This document shows, one piece after another, positions 44,300-58,735 of a stretch of 64,000 bases of DNA. The DNA comes from Planosporangium sp963837285 (GTDB taxonomy: Bacteria; Actinomycetota; Actinomycetes; Mycobacteriales; Micromonosporaceae), in NCBI GenBank assembly GCA_963837285.1, contig CAWIMS010000005.1:62001-126000 (forward strand), given 5' to 3'. The notes under the pieces were generated by a model. That model was given only the letters and a program-made list of their open reading frames with translations. It had not been told where the DNA came from and made no database searches. The stretch's first letter is position 1. Each line of letters starts with the position of its first letter. The translations under genes and the position numbers were made by a program.

Positions 44300-45454
44300 G
44301 TGGACAAGCTCAGCCTCGGAGTGATGTCACGGTCGCGCAAGCAGGACGAGCGGCGCCTGCCGATCCACCCGCTGCACGTCGAGCGCATCGACCCCGACCT
44401 GCGCGAGCGTATCCACCTCGAACGCGGCTACGGCGAGCGGTTCGGCGTGCTCGATGAGCAGCTGGCACCCCATGTCGCCGGGCTGCTCCCCCGCCAACGG
44501 CTGATCGCCGACTGCGACATCATCCTGCTCCCCAAGCCGCTGCCAGCCGACCTCGCCGACCTGCGTGACGGGCAGGTCCTGTGGGGCTGGCCGCACTGCG
44601 TGCAGAACGAGGAGATCACCCAGCTGGCCATCGACCGGCGCCTGACCCTGATCGCGTTCGAGGCGATGAACCATTGGTCCCGCGACGGCGATTTCACCCT
44701 GCATGTCTTCCACAAGAACAACGAGCTGGCCGGCTACTGCTCGGTCCTGCACGCGCTGGAACTGATCGGCACCACCGGCGACTACGGCCGTCAACTGCGG
44801 GCGGCCGTCATCGGCTTCGGAGCCACCGGCCGGGGTGCGGTCACCGCCCTCAACGCGCACGGCGTGCACGACGTCGACGTGCTCACCCACCGTGGCGTCA
44901 CCGCCGTCGCCTCACCGATCCCCTCGATGCGCATCGTGCATTTCGAGTCCGACCCGGACAACCCCAGCCGCAGCAGCGCCCTTGTCGACGGCGGCGCGGT
45001 ACCCATCGCAGGCTTCCTCGCCGAGCACGACATCGTCGTCAACTGCGTGCTGCAGCACACCGACCAACCGCTGATGTTCCTCACCGGCGACGACCTCGCC
45101 GCCTTCGCCCCCGGCAGCCTCATCGTCGACGTGTCCTGTGACGAGGGGATGGGTTTCAGCTGGGCGCGGCCGACGTCGTTCGCGGAGCCGATGTTCACGG
45201 TGGGCAACAAGGTCCAGTACTACGCCGTCGACCACAGCCCGTCGTACCTGTGGAACTCCGCCACCTGGGAGATCAGTCAGGCGCTGCTGCCCTACCTGCG
45301 GCCGGTACTCGCCGGCCCGGAGGCATGGGCCCACCACGCAACCATCCAACGGGCCATCGAAATCCGCGCCGGAGTCATCGAGAACCCGCGCATCCTGTCC
45401 TTCCAAGGCCGCTCACCGCAGTACCCGCACCTGCGGACCGGGCCCGACCAGTGA
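44300..45454 (+). CDS. N5-(carboxyethyl)ornithine synthase / alanine-dehydrogenase-like protein
   Basis: 384 residues from GTG 44300 (AAGGGGGT upstream). The AlaDH/PNT N-terminal domain (LGVMSRSRKQDERRLPIHP, then GYGERFGVLDEQLAPHV) and NAD(P)-binding domain (AAVIGFGATGRGAVTALNAH) are present, and LIVDVSCDEGMGFSWARPTS matches the carboxyethylornithine-synthase subgroup, which reductively condenses pyruvate with ornithine or lysine. Substrate specificity is not certain. Pyruvate use and the neighbouring pyruvate:ferredoxin oxidoreductase suggest a role in fermentative redox balance (inference). Confidence 0.8.
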   Translation: MDKLSLGVMSRSRKQDERRLPIHPLHVERIDPDLRERIHLERGYGERFGVLDEQLAPHVAGLLPRQRLIADCDIILLPKPLPADLADLRDGQVLWGWPHCVQNEEITQLAIDRRLTLIAFEAMNHWSRDGDFTLHVFHKNNELAGYCSVLHALELIGTTGDYGRQLRAAVIGFGATGRGAVTALNAHGVHDVDVLTHRGVTAVASPIPSMRIVHFESDPDNPSRSSALVDGGAVPIAGFLAEHDIVVNCVLQHTDQPLMFLTGDDLAAFAPGSLIVDVSCDEGMGFSWARPTSFAEPMFTVGNKVQYYAVDHSPSYLWNSATWEISQALLPYLRPVLAGPEAWAHHATIQRAIEIRAGVIENPRILSFQGRSPQYPHLRTGPDQ

Positions 45455-45503
45455 TACGCACCCGGTTCCTACCGGACCCGCGCCGGACCGTTGCGAGGCG
45501 GGT

Positions 45504-46908
45504 TCAGTGGTGGAATCCGGTAGCGTCGCGGGCCGGGCGCAACGGGCCGGGTTGGGCCCGCAGCTCGGGCAGTAGCCGGCGCAGGTCGGCCAGCAACAGG
45601 TCCGCGAGATCATGGGTGAACCCGTTACGGACCACGATCCGCAGCACCGAAAGGTCGCCGCGGTTGGCGGGAAAGGCGTAAGCGGGCACCAGCCAGCCCC
45701 GTTCCCGCAGCCGCCGCGATACATCGAACACGTCGAACGCACTGATCCCATCAGCCGTGGTGAACGCGAACACGGGCAACTGGTCGCCGCGACTGAGCAG
45801 ACGGAACTCCGCCATCGCGGCGATCCCGGCGGACAGATAGGTGGCCACGTCGCGGGACGCCTGCTGGACCGCCCGGAACCCGGCACGCCCGAGCCGGAAG
45901 AACGTGTAGTACTGGGCGACGACCTCGGACCCGGGCCGGGAGAAGTTCAACGCGAAGGTGGGCATGTCCCCACCCAGATAGTTCACATTGAAGATCAGCT
46001 CCTCGGGAAGGTTCTCGCGGTGCCGCCAGAGCACCCAGCCCACGCCGGGATAGACCAGGCCGTACTTGTGGCCGGAGGTGTTGATCGAGGCTACCCGGGG
46101 CAGCCGGAAGTCCCACCGCAGGTCGGGGTCGAGGAACGGGGCGACCATCGCTCCCGATGCCCCGTCCACGTGGACCGGGATGTCCCAGCCGGTACGCCGC
46201 TGCACCGCGTCCAGCCCGGCGGCGATGTCGGCGACGGGTTCGTAGCTGCCGTCGAAGGTGGAGCCGAGGACCGCGACCACGCCGATGGTGTTCTCGTCGC
46301 AACGCGCCACCGCCTCGTCGGCGGTCAGGTGCAGCCGGTCGCCGTCCATCGGTACCAGCCGTGGCTCGACCTCCCAGTAGTTGCAGAACTTCTCCCAGCA
46401 GACCTGCACGTTGATGCCCATGACGAGGTTCGGCCGGCGCGCCGCACTGGCCGGCCGGCGCGCGGCCCAGCGCCGTTTGAACGCCATGCCGGCGAGCATG
46501 CAGGCCTCGCTGGAGCCGGTGGTCGAGCAGCCGATCACGTCGGCCGGGTCCGGCGCGTGCCACAGGTCGGCAAGGATGTTCACGCACCGCTGCTCGAACT
46601 CGGCGGTCTGCGGGTACTCATCCTTGTCGATCATGTTCTTGTCGACGCACTCGGCCATCAGCCGCGTCGCCTGCGGCTCCATCCAGGTGGTCACGAACGT
46701 GGCAAGATTCAGCCGGGCGTTGCCGTCGAGCATCAACTCGTCATGGACGAGTTGCCAGGCGGTATCGGCCGGTACCGGGTCGTCGGCGAGCGCGTGCAGC
46801 GGCGGAGCCACCTCCTGCGCCAGGCCCGGGTTGGCCACCGTGGCGAACGGGTTCCCGTCCCTCGCCCGGCACCTGCCCCCGCGGCGCCTTCCCGGAATGC
46901 AGCACCAT
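45504..46908 (-). pseudogene. Glutamate decarboxylase (PLP), N-terminal frameshift
   Basis: The main frame carries a complete group II decarboxylase: DTAWQLVHDELMLDGNARLN, NMIDKDEYPQTAEFEQRCVN, CSTTGSSEACMLAGMAFKRR, VHVDGASGAMVAPF and the PLP lysine in INTSGHKYGLVYPG. The best start is ATG 46908, with AAAGGGGG upstream, encoding MVLHSGKAPRG, but it lies one frame off; a +1 shift at about 46865-46880 joins it to RDGNPFATVANPGL. The enzyme converts glutamate to GABA, consuming a proton (acid resistance). Confidence 0.85.
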
Positions 46909-47004
46909 CGTCCCTGCCCCCTTTGTCTGACCTGACCGCCCCGATACCGACCCCAGGCCGCGCCGCGAACCGGGTTCGCCCCGGCCGGGCCCGACGGCAT
47001 CGTC

Positions 47005-49712
47005 TCATTCCCTCACCTGGTGGATTTGTGCGCTCTTCAGACGGCGGCGTGGGACCCCGCGTCCCGGCATGAGTCTGCGTTGGTGGCTGGTGAAGTAGGC
47101 GGCGCGGCGGCGCAGGTGGCGGTGTCCGACGGGGAGTGCGGGCAGGCCGGTGGGTGCGGGTGCGGTGCCGTAGAACAGCCGCTTGCCGACCTCGATGAGG
47201 ACGAGGTAGCAGACGACCATGACCGCGAGGGCGGCGAAGAAGCCGCCGGGCAGGGGGTGGAAGCCCAGCACGTGGGCGAGGGGGGTGGCGGGAAGAAGCG
47301 CGCCGATGGTGACCACGCCGAGGGCGGCGAGTGTCAGCGGCAGGCTGGGGTGGCTGCGGAAGAACGGGATCCGGCGGGTACGGATGGCGAAGATGACCAG
47401 GGTCTGGGTGGCCAGGGACTCCACGAACCAGCCGGTGCGGAACTGGGCCGGCCCGGAGTGGAAGACCCACAGCATGACCGCGAAGGTGGCGAAGTCGAAC
47501 ACCGAACTGATCGGCCCGAAGTAGATCATGAAGCGGCGGATGAACCGGATGTCCCAGTGCGACGGGCGGCGTAGCTGGTCTTCATCGACGTTGTCGGTGG
47601 GGATGGCCAGTTGGCTGGTGTCGTAGAGCAGGTTGTTGAGCAGGATCTGGGAGGGCAGCATCGGGAGGAACTTCAGAAACAGGGACGCGCCCGCGGCGCT
47701 GAACATGTTGCCGAAGTTGCTGGACGTGCCCATCAGCACGTACTTGATGGTGTTGGCGAAGATCCGCCGGCCCTCGACCACGCCGTCGGCGAGCACGTCG
47801 AGATTCTTCTCCAGCAGGATCACGTCGGCGGCGTCCTTGGCGACGTCGGTGGCGGAGTCGACCGAGATGCCCACGTCGGCGGCGTGCAGGGCCAGGGCGT
47901 CGTTGACGCCGTCGCCGAGGAAGGCTACCGCCCGCGCCGGTGAGGCGCTGGACGCGAACGATCCGCGCCTTGTGCTCGGGGCTGACCCGGGCGAACACGG
48001 TCGTGGTCGTGATCGCAGCCGCGAGTTGGGTGTCGTCGAGGGCGTCGAGGTCGGTGCCGGTCAGCGCCGCGCCGGCAGGCAGGCCGAGGTCGCGGCAGAC
48101 CTTGGCCGCCACCGCCGGGTTGTCCCCGGTAACGATCTTGACGGTGATGCCGAGCCCGGCCAGGCGCGCCAGGGCACCGGCCGCGTCGGGTTTGGGCGGG
48201 TCCAGGAACACCAGCAGGCCAGCCAGCCGCAGGTCGTGCTCGTCGGCGGGGGTGAGCTGGGTGAGGTCGGGAGCGGGGCGGGTGGCGACGGCGACCACCC
48301 TGTTGCCGGCGGCGAACTCGGCTGCCAGGGCCGCGGCAGCGGCGGCCGGCACGTCCTCGCACCGGTCCAGTACCGCCTCGGGGGCGCCCTTGGTGACCAT
48401 CGTCTGCGCGCCGTGCTGCTCGCGGACGAGTACGGAGACCATGCGCCGTTCGTGGTCGAAGGGCAGCACCGACAGCCGGGTGTCCCCGGCCACGCGCCGT
48501 GCGCTGCCCGCGCGCGGCGGGCGAGTCCCACAGCGCCGCATCGAGGGGGTTGCCGCCGACCGCGTGGCCGTCTTCGACGGTGGCCTCGGTGCACGTCAGA
48601 CCCCAGCGCAGCGGCGCGTCCGGCGCGGCGAGGTCGGCGCCGATGGCGCGCATGAAACTGATCCGGCCCTCGGTCAGGGTGCCGGTCTTGTCGGTGAACA
48701 GGATGTCGATATCACCCAGGTCCTCGATGCAGACCAGGCGTTTGACCAGCACCTTGCGACGCGCCATCTGCCGGGATCCGGCGGCCAGGCTGATCGACAC
48801 CACCGCGGGCAGCAACTGCGGGGTGATCCCGACCGCGATGGCCAGCGAGAACAGCAGCGCGTCGAGGATCGGCCGGTGCAGCACCACGTTGATGACGAAG
48901 ATCGACGTGGTGAGCGCGGCGGCGACGTAGACCAGCAGCATCGAGAACCGACGCAGCCCGACCTGGAACTCGGTCTCGATCTGGTGGCCGCCCAGCCCCG
49001 CGGCGATACCCCCGAACCTGGTGCGCGCCCCGGTGGCGGTCACCACCCCGCGTCCGCTACCGGCGTGCACCACGGTGCCCATCAACGCACAGCCGGACAG
49101 CTCCGCCAGCGACGTACCCTCCGGTACCGGCTCGGTGTCCTTGTCGACCGGCAGCGACTCGCCGGTCAGCACCGACTCGTCGCACTCCAACCCCGAGGCC
49201 TGCATCAGCCGGACGTCGGCCGGCACGATGTCCCCCAGCCGCAGATCGACCACATCGCCCGGGACCAGCGCGGTCACGTCCACCACGACCGGCCGGCCAC
49301 CGCGTACGGCGAGCGTCCGGTGATGGATCTGGGAATGCAGCGCCTCGGCGGCCTTCTCCGCCCGGTACTCGTTGACGAAACCCAGGCTCACCGACAGCGC
49401 CACGATCACCCCGATGATCACCGCATCGCCGCGTTCCCCGACGAAGTATGACGCCACCGCCGCGGCCAGCAACAACCCCAGCAGCGGTGACCGCAACTGG
49501 TGCCACAACACCAGCAGCAGGCGGGCCCGGTGCGTCAAGACCGCGTTGGGCCCGTACCGGGCCAGCCGCCGCGCCGCCTCCCCCGCCGTCAGGCCGTCGC
49601 GGCCCACCCCGAGACCGCGTAGCACCCGCTCACCCGGCAGCGCACCGGCCACAGACACGTCCACCCCGGACTCGAAGACCTCAGATCGCGCCGGACCGGC
49701 CACCGTCACCAC
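47005..49712 (-). pseudogene. mgtA: MgtA-type Mg2+ P-type ATPase, two frameshifts
   Basis: Three successive frames give a full P-type ATPase of ~895 residues. Frame 1 (49712 to ~48515): cation ATPase N-domain, TGESLPVDKD, the phosphorylation loop DKTGTLTEG. Frame 2 (~48515 to ~47945): N-domain and TGDNPAVAAKVCRDLGL. Frame 3 (~47945 to 47005): LGDGVNDALALHAADVGISV and six C-terminal helices (NLLYDTSQLAIPTDNVD). Both shifts are +1. The IPTDNVD/NLLYDTSQ motifs are typical of MgtA/MgtB. GTG 49712 or 49709 is the start; an upstream ORF overlaps it. Confidence 0.85.
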
Positions 49713-49759
49713 AGCCGACCGCCACCCCAGCGGTTACCGGCCGTTCGCATGACTTCCAT
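49706..49759 (-). other. 17-codon upstream ORF overlapping the mgtA start
   Basis: ATG 49759, preceded by TCGGAGGC, encodes MEVMRTAGNRWGGGRLW and stops in a TGA that overlaps the GTG start of mgtA. Coupled translation or leader-peptide control is possible; known mgtA leaders in enterobacteria work differently in detail. Alternatively, the codons are the true mgtA N-terminus put out of frame by one lost base. Confidence 0.35.
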
Positions 49760-49856
49760 GATGCCTCCGAAACGACGACCCGATCGGCCGGTGGGGGCCG
49801 CACTCAGGTGATGCGATGTCGGGTACTCTGATCTCTACGCAGCAATGGAGGTCGCC

Positions 49857-50015
49857 ATGCTCGTACTCTTGATCGTCTTGCTCGTACTCTGGGTCATCCT
49901 GGCGATCGTCGGGTTCGCCATCAAGGGGCTGTTGTGGCTCGCGATCATCGGAATCGTGCTGTTCGTCGGAACCGCTGCCATCGGGGCGGTTCGGCGTAAG
50001 GCCCTCCGCCGCTGA
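49857..50015 (+). CDS. Small hydrophobic membrane protein, 52 aa
   Basis: From ATG 49857, with TGGAGG nine bases upstream: two hydrophobic helices (MLVLLIVLLVLWVILAIVGF and LLWLAIIGIVLFVGTAAIGA) and a basic end (VRRKALRR). Such ~50-residue proteins are common near actinobacterial stress genes. A GGGTACT word 35-40 bp upstream of the start resembles a SigF-type -10, but the -35 is not convincing. Confidence 0.7.
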   Translation: MLVLLIVLLVLWVILAIVGFAIKGLLWLAIIGIVLFVGTAAIGAVRRKALRR

Positions 50016-50440
50016 GTCCGCGTCCTTCCATTTAGGACGATTGTTTGGGGTCGAGGTCGCAGACGAGGCCGATGGGGTCGGCGTTGTCCGCGCCGGTGCG
50101 ACGTGGGGCTTTCCAAGGATGCCAGCGGGTGGTAACGAACAATGTCGTACCGAATACGCCGCCATAACCCCTTAAACGTATACAGTTTTGTGTCAACGCA
50201 AGCCAATCCAAATATGGTGCCAATAAGCTGGCATGTTGTCCGATAGAAGGCCATGGTTGGCACGGGACACAAACGATCCGTAAAGCGATAAGGAATTGCA
50301 GACCAACGCCACCGATTCATGTCAATCCCGGGCATTGGGCAATAACCGGCCCCTCGCCGATCAGTCCAGCTCGCCGACCTGGTCGTTGAGCAGCACAGAC
50401 AGCTCGTGGGCAAGCCGGTCACGCTCGATGCCGTCGCTGC
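50016..50440. other. Lower-GC gap
   Basis: No gene supported. The 50120-50260 part is distinctly more AT-rich than its surroundings and may be a foreign or promoter-bearing insert. A 63-residue minus frame (50032-50223) has a conserved-looking end (TTRWHPWKAPRR) but no recognised family or ribosome site. Confidence 0.4.
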
Positions 50441-50566
50441 TCACGGCGACACGAAGCGGGCATCGGGTACGACGGCGGGGCCGGACCCGGCGACGACGAG
50501 CATGGCTTTGGGGTTGGGCGCGAACGCGCATCCCAGGCACACCCTGAACGGGTCGGTGGTGCTCAC
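50441..50566 (-). CDS. Very small protein with CxxC
   Basis: 41 residues from GTG 50566, with a perfect AGGAGG 8 bases upstream: MSTTDPFRVCLGCAFAPNPK, then MLVVAGSGPAVVPDARFVSP. Its stop overlaps a GTG that starts a further 27-codon frame (SSDGIERDRLAHELSVLLND) to 50361; one lost base would make a 67-residue protein. A 20-codon frame (50563-50625) overlaps its start. Family unknown. Confidence 0.4.
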   Translation of the reverse strand: MSTTDPFRVCLGCAFAPNPKAMLVVAGSGPAVVPDARFVSP

Positions 50567-50854
50567 GCGGCCTCCTGGCGATCGACGCTGAGCACGTCGC
50601 CGGGGTCCGGAGCAACCTCTTCCATGAGCCTTCGCCTGTCATCGACGGATGCTGGCGTTGACGTCCGACCCGCCGATCTCGGCCGCAAGGCCAAGACTTA
50701 CAGCGGGTGGGGCCCGGACGATGCCGTCGCCCGCGCCGGGCGGCCGTCGCGCGCCCTGTCACGATGCTCAGGAGCCGCATAGACTCAACGACAGCACTCC
50801 AGACCCCGGTGGCAGCACCCGCAACGAAGCGGGCCGATCACCAAGGGGTGCGCC

Positions 50855-51304
50855 ATGAACGCCCAAATTCTGGATCTCTTGCCGCGCCGCGCCACGGTGC
50901 GGCTGTGCCTGCGGCCGATGGACGCCGGTCCGGGCCCGACGCTGGACGGCGGCTGGTGGCCGCGATCACACGACCCGGTCAGCGAGCTGGGGCTGCTGAT
51001 TCCTCTTCTCGACAGGTGGCGCGACCAGGTCAGGGCGCTGTCGCTCAGCGTCGCCGGATGGCATGCCCACCCGATCCGGCTCGTAATTGAGGGCCGCCCC
51101 ATCCCGCTCAATTGGCTGGGCTTCTACCACGATCTCCTGATCGCCACCTGCGTCGACCACCGACAGGTCAGACTGCTGGTAATACCACTGAACACCAGCG
51201 GCCCGGTCGCGGAGGACGCCATGACAACTGCTCTGGACCCGACCAACCACGCTCCGCCACCGGGCATCCTGGCACGAGCCATCGCCCACCGGCTCAACGT
51301 TTGA
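50855..51304 (+). CDS. DUF5994 family protein (second copy)
   Basis: 149 residues from ATG 50855. TLDGGWWPRSHDPVSELGLL, VRALSLSVAGWHAHPIRLV, IPLNWLGFYHDLLIATCVDH and VRLLVIPLNTSG place it in the same family as the protein at 42644-43210, though quite diverged. Function unknown. It precedes the pyruvate:ferredoxin oxidoreductase operon on the same strand by 150 bp. Confidence 0.8.
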   Translation: MNAQILDLLPRRATVRLCLRPMDAGPGPTLDGGWWPRSHDPVSELGLLIPLLDRWRDQVRALSLSVAGWHAHPIRLVIEGRPIPLNWLGFYHDLLIATCVDHRQVRLLVIPLNTSGPVAEDAMTTALDPTNHAPPPGILARAIAHRLNV

Positions 51305-51455
51305 TCTCCGCGGCCGTGACCGCGTTATCGCACTGTCAACGAATCCGCCCACCGTCGGCGTACACCCTGCGGGCGTCGCGGCTCCCGGTGACCCTTGCCG
51401 GATCCGGCGCCCTCGACGGCCCGGACACAGTCCGGCGTAACCGAAGGGGGCAGAC

Positions 51456-53142
51456 ATGAGCGCGACACGAGCTCCGGGACCCGGTACGGCCGACGCGGGC
51501 GCGACGACCGAGCCGCGCCGCGACGTCGCGCCGCTGCCGGATCTGCTCCACGGGCGTGCCGGTGCGGGCCCGGTCCGCACGCAGCCGTCCCGTCTACCTG
51601 GATCTGCTGCCGCCGTGCAACGCCGGTTGCCCGGCCGGGGAGAACATCCAGGCGTGGCTGGCGCACGTCCAGGCCGGCCGGCACGAGCAGGCGTGGCGCG
51701 AACTGGTGCGGGACAACCCGTTGCCGGCCATCCACGGGCGGGTGTGCTACCACCCCTGCGAGAGCGTGTGCAACCGGGCGCGATCTGGACAGCGCCGTGT
51801 CGATCCACGGGGTCGAGCGGTTCCTGGGTGATCTCGCCCTGGAGCGGGCGTGGGCGTTCGACCCGCCGCCGGCGCCCAGCGGCCGGCGGGTGCTGGTGGT
51901 GGGCGGCGGGCCCAGCGGGCTGTCCGCGGCGTACCACCTGGCCCGGCTGGGTCATCAGGTCGAGATCCGCGACGCGAGCGCCGAGCCCGGCGGGATGATG
52001 CGCTACGGCATTCCGGCCTACCGGCTGCCCCGCGACGTGCTCGCCGGCGAGATCGAGCGGATCGCCGCGCTCGGCGTGCGGATCACCTGCGGGCACCGGG
52101 TCGAGGATCTGGCCGCGGAGCGGCGCGACGGCGGCTTCGACGCGGTCTTCGTCGCGGTCGGCGCGCACCTGTCCAAGCGGGTGGACATCCCGGCCCGGGA
52201 GGCGGGCCGGATCGTGGACGCGGTGTCGTTCCTGCGCAGCGTCGCCTCGGGCGAGCGGCCGGTGATCGGGCGGCGGGTGGCCGTCTACGGCGGCGGCAAC
52301 ACCGCGATGGACGCCGCGCGGGTGGCCCGCCGGCTGGGCGCGGACGAGGCGCTGATCGTCTACCGGCGTACCCGCGGGCAGATGCCGGCGCACGCCGAGG
52401 AGGCCGAGGACGCCGAGCGCGAGGGGGTACGGATCAACTGGCTGCGCACGATCACGGCGTTCGACGGGCCGGAGCTGACCGTCGAGGTGATGGAGCTGGA
52501 CGAGTCCGGCCGGCCGCAGGGCACCGGCCGGTTCGAGACGCTCGCCGCGGACACCGTGATCCTGGCGCTGGGCCAGCAGCAGCGACACCGCGTTCCTGCG
52601 CCAGGTGCCGGGAGTCGAGTTCACCGCGGACGGCACCGTGGTGGTGTCGACGTCGCTGATGACCGGCTGCCCGGGGGTGTTCGCCGGCGGGGACATGGTG
52701 CCCACCGAGCGTACGGTCACCGTCGGCGTCGGCCACGGCAAGAAGGCGGCCCGGCACATCGACGCCTACCTGCGCGACGCGGTGGCCCACCGGCCGGCCA
52801 AGCACGACGTGGTCACGTTCGACGCGCTGCACCCGTGGTACTTCGGCGACGCCGCCCGCCGCGGCCAACCCGAACTGGAACCGCCGGAACGGGTCGCCGA
52901 CTTCACCGAGGTGGTCGGCGGCCTGGACGTCACGCAGGCGACCTACGAGGCCGGCCGGTGCCTGTCGTGCGGCAACTGCTTCGAGTGCGACGGCTGCCTG
53001 GGCGCCTGCCCGGAGGACGCGGTCATCAAGCTGGGCGTCGGGGCACCGGTACCGGTTCGACTACGACCGCTGCACCGGCTGCGGCGAACTGCTACGAGCA
53101 GTGCCCGGTACACGCGATCGAGATGGTTGCGGAGGGCGAGTG

Positions 53143-53143
<1 letters not shown>
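51456..53143 (+). pseudogene. NAD(P)H-dependent FAD/Fe-S oxidoreductase (GltD/PreT-like), multiple +1 shifts
   Basis: Start ATG 51456. Read across about five +1 shifts (near 51580, 51781, 52578, 53040, 53085), the protein has an N-terminal Fe-S domain (PPCNAGCPAGENIQAWL, CYHPCESVCNRA), FAD Rossmann (VVGGGPSGLSAAYHLARLG), NADPH Rossmann (VAVYGGGNTAMDAARVARRL) and a C-terminal 2x[4Fe-4S] ferredoxin (CLSCGNCFECDGCLGACPED; CYEQCPVHAIEMV). This is the GltD/PreT architecture plus ferredoxin. Its stop overlaps the nifJ start (TGATG). It probably moves electrons between ferredoxin and NAD(P)H for the downstream PFOR. Confidence 0.8.
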
Positions 53144-56726
<3,583 letters not shown>

Positions 56727-56727
<1 letters not shown>

Positions 56728-57734
56728 TGGACCTCACCACCAACTACCTGGGCCTGACCCTGCGCAACCCGCTGGTCGCCTCAGCCTCACCGCTGTCGCA
56801 GACCGTCGCCGGCGTCCAGCGGCTGGCCGACGCCGGCATCGGCGCGGTCGTGCTGCCGTCCCTGTTCGAGGAGCAGCTCCGCCGCGAAGCCGACCGGGAC
56901 GCGCGGCTGGCCGACGCCGGCACCGACAGCTTCGCCGAATCGTTGACCTACCTGCCGCCCACCCTGGACGGCGACGTCGGCTCGCGCCGCTACCTGAGCC
57001 TGCTGCGGCGCGCCGCCGCCGCCGTCGACATCCCCGTCATCGCCAGCCTCAACGGCGTCACGGCCGGAGGTTGGATCGACTACGCCGCCGCGATGCAGGA
57101 CGCCGGCGCGGCCGCGATCGAACTCAACATCTACTACCTGCCCGGCGACCCGCATACCTCCGGCCGCGACGTCGAGCAACGCCACGTCGACATCCTGACC
57201 CGGGTCAAGGCCGCCGTCAGCGTTCCGGTCGCGGTCAAGCTCAGCCCGTACTTCAGCTCCACCGGGGAGATCGCGCTCCGCCTCGACCAAGCCGGTGCGG
57301 ATGGCCTCGTCCTGTTCAACCGGTTCATGCAGCCCGACATCGACCCCGAGACCCTCGCGGTGACCGCGGGACTGCAACTGTCCAGTCCGGCCGAGGCGCG
57401 GCTGCCGCGGGCCTGGATCGCCCTGCTGCGCGGACGGGTACGCGCGTCGCTGGCCGCGACCACCGGCGTCGAGGACGCGGACGACGTGGTCAAGTACCTC
57501 CTCGCCGGCGCCGACGTGGTGATGACCACCTCGGCGCTGCTGCGCCACGGCCCCGAGCACGCCACGGTACTGCTCGACGGCCTGGCCGCCTGGATGGGCC
57601 GCAAAGGGTTCACCGTCGTACGCGACCTGCGCGGAATGCTGCGCGTGCCGCCCGTGGAGGATCAGGCCGGGTACGAACGGTCCAACTACGTCACCGCGAT
57701 ACGGGAAGCCACGGACCGCTTCGGCCCCCGGTAA
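56727..57734 (+). CDS. Dihydroorotate-dehydrogenase-like (PreA/PyrD-type) protein
   Basis: 335 residues, ATG overlapping the nifJ stop (TGATG). The TIM-barrel FMN protein starts MDLTTNYLGLTLRNPLVASA, then SLNGVTAGGWIDYAAAMQDA, AAAIELNIYYLP, VPVAVKLSPYFSS and GADGLVLFNRFMQPDID. The C-terminal LLAGADVVMTTSALLRHG completes the phosphate-binding region. It resembles putative dihydroorotate dehydrogenases found beside PFOR genes; no pyrimidine genes are nearby. The frame is intact, unlike the two upstream genes. It may couple the reduced ferredoxin or flavin system to another substrate. Confidence 0.85.
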
Positions 57735-58045
57735 CCGGTTGCGAAAGCGTGCCTGGCACGCCCCGGCGATCGCCATTGCCCGGTGAAGGCCGACCGGTCC
57801 GTTCATGGATTGGGTCCTTTGGCCCTACACCGGGGTCCGGCGAGGCGTACACGATGACAACGGGGCCATGGGCAGGCGCATCGGCCAGGCGAAGACCAGG
57901 AGAAGGTGGGAAACGCTGAAAGCCCGGCGGCGATGCCACGGCCTGACCAGGTAGCGCTCGTACCCCGGCGGCCGGCGCCCCGGACCCGTCGTGCTGTGAC
58001 GGGCGGAGAAACTGCTTCACCAGGACCCGAGGAAGAAGGCGCACC
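57735..58045. terminator. Intergenic gap with terminator-like hairpin at 57747-57761
   Basis: GCGTGCC-T-GGCACGC at 57747-57761 forms a 7-bp stem 13 bp after the PreA-like stop and probably ends the PFOR operon. The rest of the ~300-bp gap shows no gene; it should contain the CsbD promoter. Confidence 0.5.
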
Positions 58046-58270
58046 GTGAGCGCGAAGACGCAACAGTGGAAAGGCCGCATCAAACAAGCTGCCGGAAGCC
58101 TTATCGGCAACAGGAAGCTGGAACGCCAAGGCAGGGTCGACCGCCAGTCCGGCGAGGCCAAGGAGCGGCTCACCCAGGCGAAGGGCAGGGTCGACGAGAT
58201 GATCGACAAGGCCGCCAACGCGGTGAAAGGCGCGATCGCGACCGGCAAAGATACGTCACCCCGCAAGTAG
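58046..58270 (+). CDS. CsbD-family stress protein
   Basis: 74 residues from GTG 58046 (GAGGAAGAAGG upstream). The pattern WKGRIKQAAGSLIGNRKLE, RQGRVDRQSGEAKERLTQAK and VDEMIDKAANAVKGA is that of CsbD-like hydrophilic helical proteins, induced by general stress through SigB-type sigma factors. Fits the SigF-type regulator at 40.4 kb. Confidence 0.9.
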   Translation: MSAKTQQWKGRIKQAAGSLIGNRKLERQGRVDRQSGEAKERLTQAKGRVDEMIDKAANAVKGAIATGKDTSPRK

Positions 58271-58323
58271 CGCGCGCAACGCCATGGTCGAGCCGCCCCT
58301 TGGCCGGTGGCGTGGCCGTAGCA

Positions 58324-58570
58324 CTAGGCCGTGAGCCGTGACCTCAGCAACTGCTTGCCCTGCTCAGCTCCTTTGCGACTGTCAGCCTGGGCCCGCCGGA
58401 ACTGGTCTACCAATTCGCCGTCGCCGTCACGCTCGGCGTCCTGGACATAGGCTTCCAGTCGCAGCGCGCGAGCAATGCTCGAAGCCTGTGGGTGCTCGTC
58501 GGGGGGCTGGATACCCTCCCGACGAGTCAGAGTCCAGGAATCGAGTGAGGCCCGCGCGCCAATGCGGGTC
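58324..58570 (-). pseudogene. Hypothetical protein, C-terminal fragment
   Basis: About 80 residues ending at 58324: SSIARALRLEAYVQDAERDG, ELVDQFRRAQADSRKGAEQG and KQLLRSRLTA form a charged amphipathic helix pair. Family unknown. The upstream side abuts the IS256 fragment, so the N-terminus has been lost. Confidence 0.45.
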
Positions 58571-58584
58571 GGGAGGGTACGCCC

Positions 58585-58735
58585 GTGCTCACGGTAGTCA
58601 CCAATGGCGAGGATGCGCCAGCGGGTGTGGTTGACGGCGCGTCGTTGATCGACGAGATCGTTCGGGAGGGCGCACGGCGGATGCTCGCGGCGGCGTGGGA
58701 GGCCGAGGTCGCGGCGTACGTGGCCCGGCCCGCAG
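58585..58735 (+). pseudogene. IS256-family transposase, N-terminal fragment
   Basis: About 45 residues from GTG 58585: MLTVVTNGEDAPAG, SLIDEIVREGARRMLAAAWE and AEVAAYV match the start of IS256-type mutator transposases. The frame then enters sequence antisense to a methyltransferase fragment. Catalytic residues are absent. Confidence 0.65.
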
